In this document: positions 4,772 through 6,746 of the stretch, piece after piece
Position numbering within the stretch: position 1 is the first letter of the stretch
Layout: each line of letters starts with the position of its first letter
From: Gemmatimonadota bacterium
Lineage (GTDB): Bacteria; Latescibacterota; UBA2968; UBA8231
Direction: 5' to 3'
Assembly: GCA_018673255.1 (NCBI GenBank)
Contig: JABHDC010000041.1
Location: 1-6,746 of the forward strand
DNA length: 6,746 bases
Notes under the pieces: model-generated
The model's input: the letters and a program-made list of their open reading frames with translations, nothing else
What the model was told of the DNA's origin: nothing
Database searches by the model: none
Position numbers and translations under genes: made by a program

Positions 4772-6746
4772 TCAATCGATCAATTCCAGACCCAGCGTGT
4801 ATCCCTTCTGGGTGGCCGGGATGCCTTCGACCATCCATCGGGCCGGTGCAGCGCCCTTCAGGTAGTGGTCGAAGAACTGCTGCATACGTGTCGCATAGTC
4901 GATCTGCGTCGCCCTCGTCGTAACCCAGTGCGGTTGCCCATTGTAGTTGAGCATCCAGACCGGCTTTCCCAGGCGCCGCAGTGCTAGAAAGTATTCGATC
5001 CCTTGATACCAGGGAACCGCCCCGTCCTGATCATTGTGCATCATCAGCAGCGGCGTCGCCACCTGATCGGCAAAGAACAAGGGAGAATTGTCGATATAGC
5101 GATGGGTCTCCTCCCACAGGGTACCACCGATTCGACTCTGGCCTCTCTCGTACTTATACATCCGACTCACGCCGGTGTGCCAGCGGATCCCTCCGTAGGC
5201 ACTGGTCATATTCGAGACGACAGCACCGGCGACGGCACAGGCAAACAGATCCGTCTGCGTAATGAGGAAAGCCGCCTGGTATCCCCCCCAGGAATGTCCC
5301 TGTAGACCGATCGCGTCCGGATCGACGAAGCCCTGGTCGATGAGCTTGAGAACGCCAGGAACAATGGCTTTCACAGCACTGGGACCGGGTGCCCCCTCTG
5401 TATATGGGATATCAGGAACGAAGACGAGATAACCACGGCTGGTGTAGAACGGAAATCGGATAATGGAACGATGCGGCGTGGGCGGGTGATGCTGATGCAG
5501 GTAATCTGAATTGCGTTCGTAGAAATAGGTGATCATCGGGTACTTCAGGGCTGGATCGAAGTCCTCAGGTTTGTACAGAATGCCCTGCAGTGGGGTTCCA
5601 TCCAGCGACTGCCATCGGACCGGTTCAGCCGTCCCCCACAGATAGTCGGAGATCTGCGGATTCGCGTTGCTGATCCGTCTGCGGTGGTCCAGGTTCAGAT
5701 CCGACACCCACAGATCATCGAATCTCTCGAAACTGCCGATCCGCAGCAGCAACTTGCCACTGCTGTCGGCCTTCACCGGCCGGCTGAAGCGAGATGCTTC
5801 CTCGTGCAGCTTGACCGGTTTGTGCTGTCCACTGATCCGGTCTTCCCAGAATCCGGCAGTCTTCGAGTGCTGATCCAGTGAACTGAGCAGCAATCGTTGA
5901 CCCGGATCCAGTGCTTCGGTGTGCCGATCCAGGTCGATGAGACGGAACTGGCGCTCACTGCTGCGTCCCACCTGCTCCGTCAGGCAACGGGGGTCATCGA
6001 TCTGCTCCGGATCGACGAGCCAGAGATCATATCGGTCATAGAGGATCAGACCCGCATCGCCCTGCAGCCATCCAGCAGCTCCATAGGCTGACCCAGGAGA
6101 TGGCCGATCGTGCAGTTCATTGTCCATGCGCTGGCCGATCGCGCTGGACACATCGATCGGACTGCCACCCTCCACATCCTGAATGAGCCAGGCCTGCTCA
6201 GCCAGATCCCACCACCACACGTATCGTCCAGTCGGACTCAGTCGAAAGCCACCGTGGCGCCCACGCAGCAGCTGTTGGCGCTCTCCGGATTCGGTATCGA
6301 TACGATAGACATCCTGCCGCACCTGCTGATCCCAACCGTAGCTTCGCCGGTACGGCAGATCGGTGACACCCAGGACATATTGCGACTCGCCGTCTGCCGG
6401 CTTGCGCACAGCAGGTATCGACTCATCTGCCAGTTGCACGACGGGCGCAGGACGGCCGGTCTCGACGACGGCCAGATAGGTTCGTTTGCGCTCGGCAGCC
6501 AGATTCACAAGCTGGCGCGGTTGGACCACATCGTCCGTCCAGCTCCAGACATCCAACGTGACATCGGACTGGATCGAATCCTGTGCGCCCGGTTGGGCAG
6601 CGTCGGGCGCCGTACCGAAATACAGACGCTGGCCCGAACTGGAGAATGAGGGACGCCGATGACTGGAGACATGCCACCCGGGTCTCATCCCCGCACTACC
6701 GGAGCCCACCAACCTTGTTGTGGCCTGAGACTCGCCCTGCCATAGA
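4772..6746 (-). CDS. Prolyl oligopeptidase family serine peptidase (S9), N-terminus off the window
   Basis: The frame stays open through the right edge, giving 657 complete residues. The TTG at 6712 is not the start: the frame continues upstream (LWQGESQATTR) and neither a signal peptide nor an RBS is present. Residues are numbered here from that TTG. About 1-365 is a beta-propeller with repeated strand motifs such as RPSFSSSGQRLYFGTAP, FRLSPTGRYVWWWD and FDDLWVSDL; it normally screens substrates to short peptides. About 370-620 is the alpha/beta-hydrolase domain, opening with LDGTPLQGILYKPEDFD. The triad is visible: Ser474 in GLQGHSWGGYQAAF (codon 5291-5293), Asp563 in HNDQDGAVPW and His595 in NGQPHW. 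The C-terminal tail MQQFFDHYLKGAAPARWM is common in bacterial S9 proteins of this type. By family it should cut oligopeptides on the carboxyl side of particular residues; exact specificity is unreadable. Most relatives are exported, but that cannot be seen here. It is the upstream gene of a likely two-gene operon with the TPR lipoprotein. Confidence 0.95.
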   Translation of the reverse strand, partial: LWQGESQATTRLVGSGSAGMRPGWHVSSHRRPSFSSSGQRLYFGTAPDAAQPGAQDSIQSDVTLDVWSWTDDVVQPRQLVNLAAERKRTYLAVVETGRPAPVVQLADESIPAVRKPADGESQYVLGVTDLPYRRSYGWDQQVRQDVYRIDTESGERQQLLRGRHGGFRLSPTGRYVWWWDLAEQAWLIQDVEGGSPIDVSSAIGQRMDNELHDRPSPGSAYGAAGWLQGDAGLILYDRYDLWLVDPEQIDDPRCLTEQVGRSSERQFRLIDLDRHTEALDPGQRLLLSSLDQHSKTAGFWEDRISGQHKPVKLHEEASRFSRPVKADSSGKLLLRIGSFERFDDLWVSDLNLDHRRRISNANPQISDYLWGTAEPVRWQSLDGTPLQGILYKPEDFDPALKYPMITYFYERNSDYLHQHHPPTPHRSIIRFPFYTSRGYLVFVPDIPYTEGAPGPSAVKAIVPGVLKLIDQGFVDPDAIGLQGHSWGGYQAAFLITQTDLFACAVAGAVVSNMTSAYGGIRWHTGVSRMYKYERGQSRIGGTLWEETHRYIDNSPLFFADQVATPLLMMHNDQDGAVPWYQGIEYFLALRRLGKPVWMLNYNGQPHWVTTRATQIDYATRMQQFFDHYLKGAAPARWMVEGIPATQKGYTLGLELID

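Noticed and set aside
4076..4987. A 303-codon open frame on the plus strand opposite the TPR gene and the end of the S9 gene
   Set aside because: It spans two well-supported minus-strand genes, has no recognisable motif and shows the odd composition expected from reading GC-biased codons backwards.
6710..6712. TTG at 6712 as the true start of the S9 peptidase
   Set aside because: The frame stays open to the window edge, the sequence there already looks like propeller, and there is no signal peptide or RBS. The start lies outside.
1..6746. CRISPR arrays, tRNA/rRNA genes, insertion sequences, toxin-antitoxin pairs or phage defence genes
   Set aside because: I looked for periodic repeats, cloverleaf-like sequence, terminal inverted repeats with transposase and small gene pairs, and found none.

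Overview
The window looks like ordinary chromosomal DNA of a Gram-negative bacterium of moderately high GC. Support for this is two lipoprotein signal peptides, a twin-arginine signal, purine-rich Shine-Dalgarno sites, frequent TTG/GTG starts and a strong C/G preference at third codon positions. The protein repertoire (exported S9, M28 and M19 peptidases, a TPR lipoprotein, a Tat-exported class V PLP enzyme) resembles environmental phyla rich in secreted peptidases, such as Gemmatimonadota, Latescibacterota or Acidobacteriota. That placement is a weak inference from gene style, not a phylogenetic result.

Layout. Bases 1-683 (minus) hold the N-terminal part of an exported M28-type metallopeptidase: signal peptide plus PA domain, with the zinc domain lying off the left edge. 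A spacer of about 200 bases (684-889), carrying a nested inverted repeat, separates it from a divergent plus-strand pair. The first gene of that pair (890-2143) is a lipoprotein M19 membrane dipeptidase. The second (2243-3553) is a Tat-exported class V aminotransferase-fold PLP enzyme of the isopenicillin-N-epimerase-like type. A perfect 15-bp hairpin (3565-3598) lies between this pair and a convergent minus-strand pair. In transcription order, that second pair is a prolyl-oligopeptidase-family S9 peptidase (4772-6746, N-terminus off the right edge) and, 54 bases downstream, a TPR lipoprotein (3707-4717).

How the genes may work together. All four proteins whose N-termini are visible carry an export signal. 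Three of the five genes encode peptidases of different classes: an oligopeptidase (S9), an exo-/aminopeptidase-type metallopeptidase (M28) and a dipeptidase (M19). A coherent reading is stepwise breakdown of peptides outside the cytoplasm, with the PLP enzyme acting on a released amino acid or related compound. The family assignments rest on visible motifs; the shared pathway is inferred from neighbourhood and targeting only.

I see no tRNA, rRNA, CRISPR array, insertion sequence or phage gene, and no gene-free stretch longer than about 210 bases. Nothing here is clearly a new kind of system. The most distinctive point is the pairing of an outer-face dipeptidase with a Tat-exported PLP enzyme.
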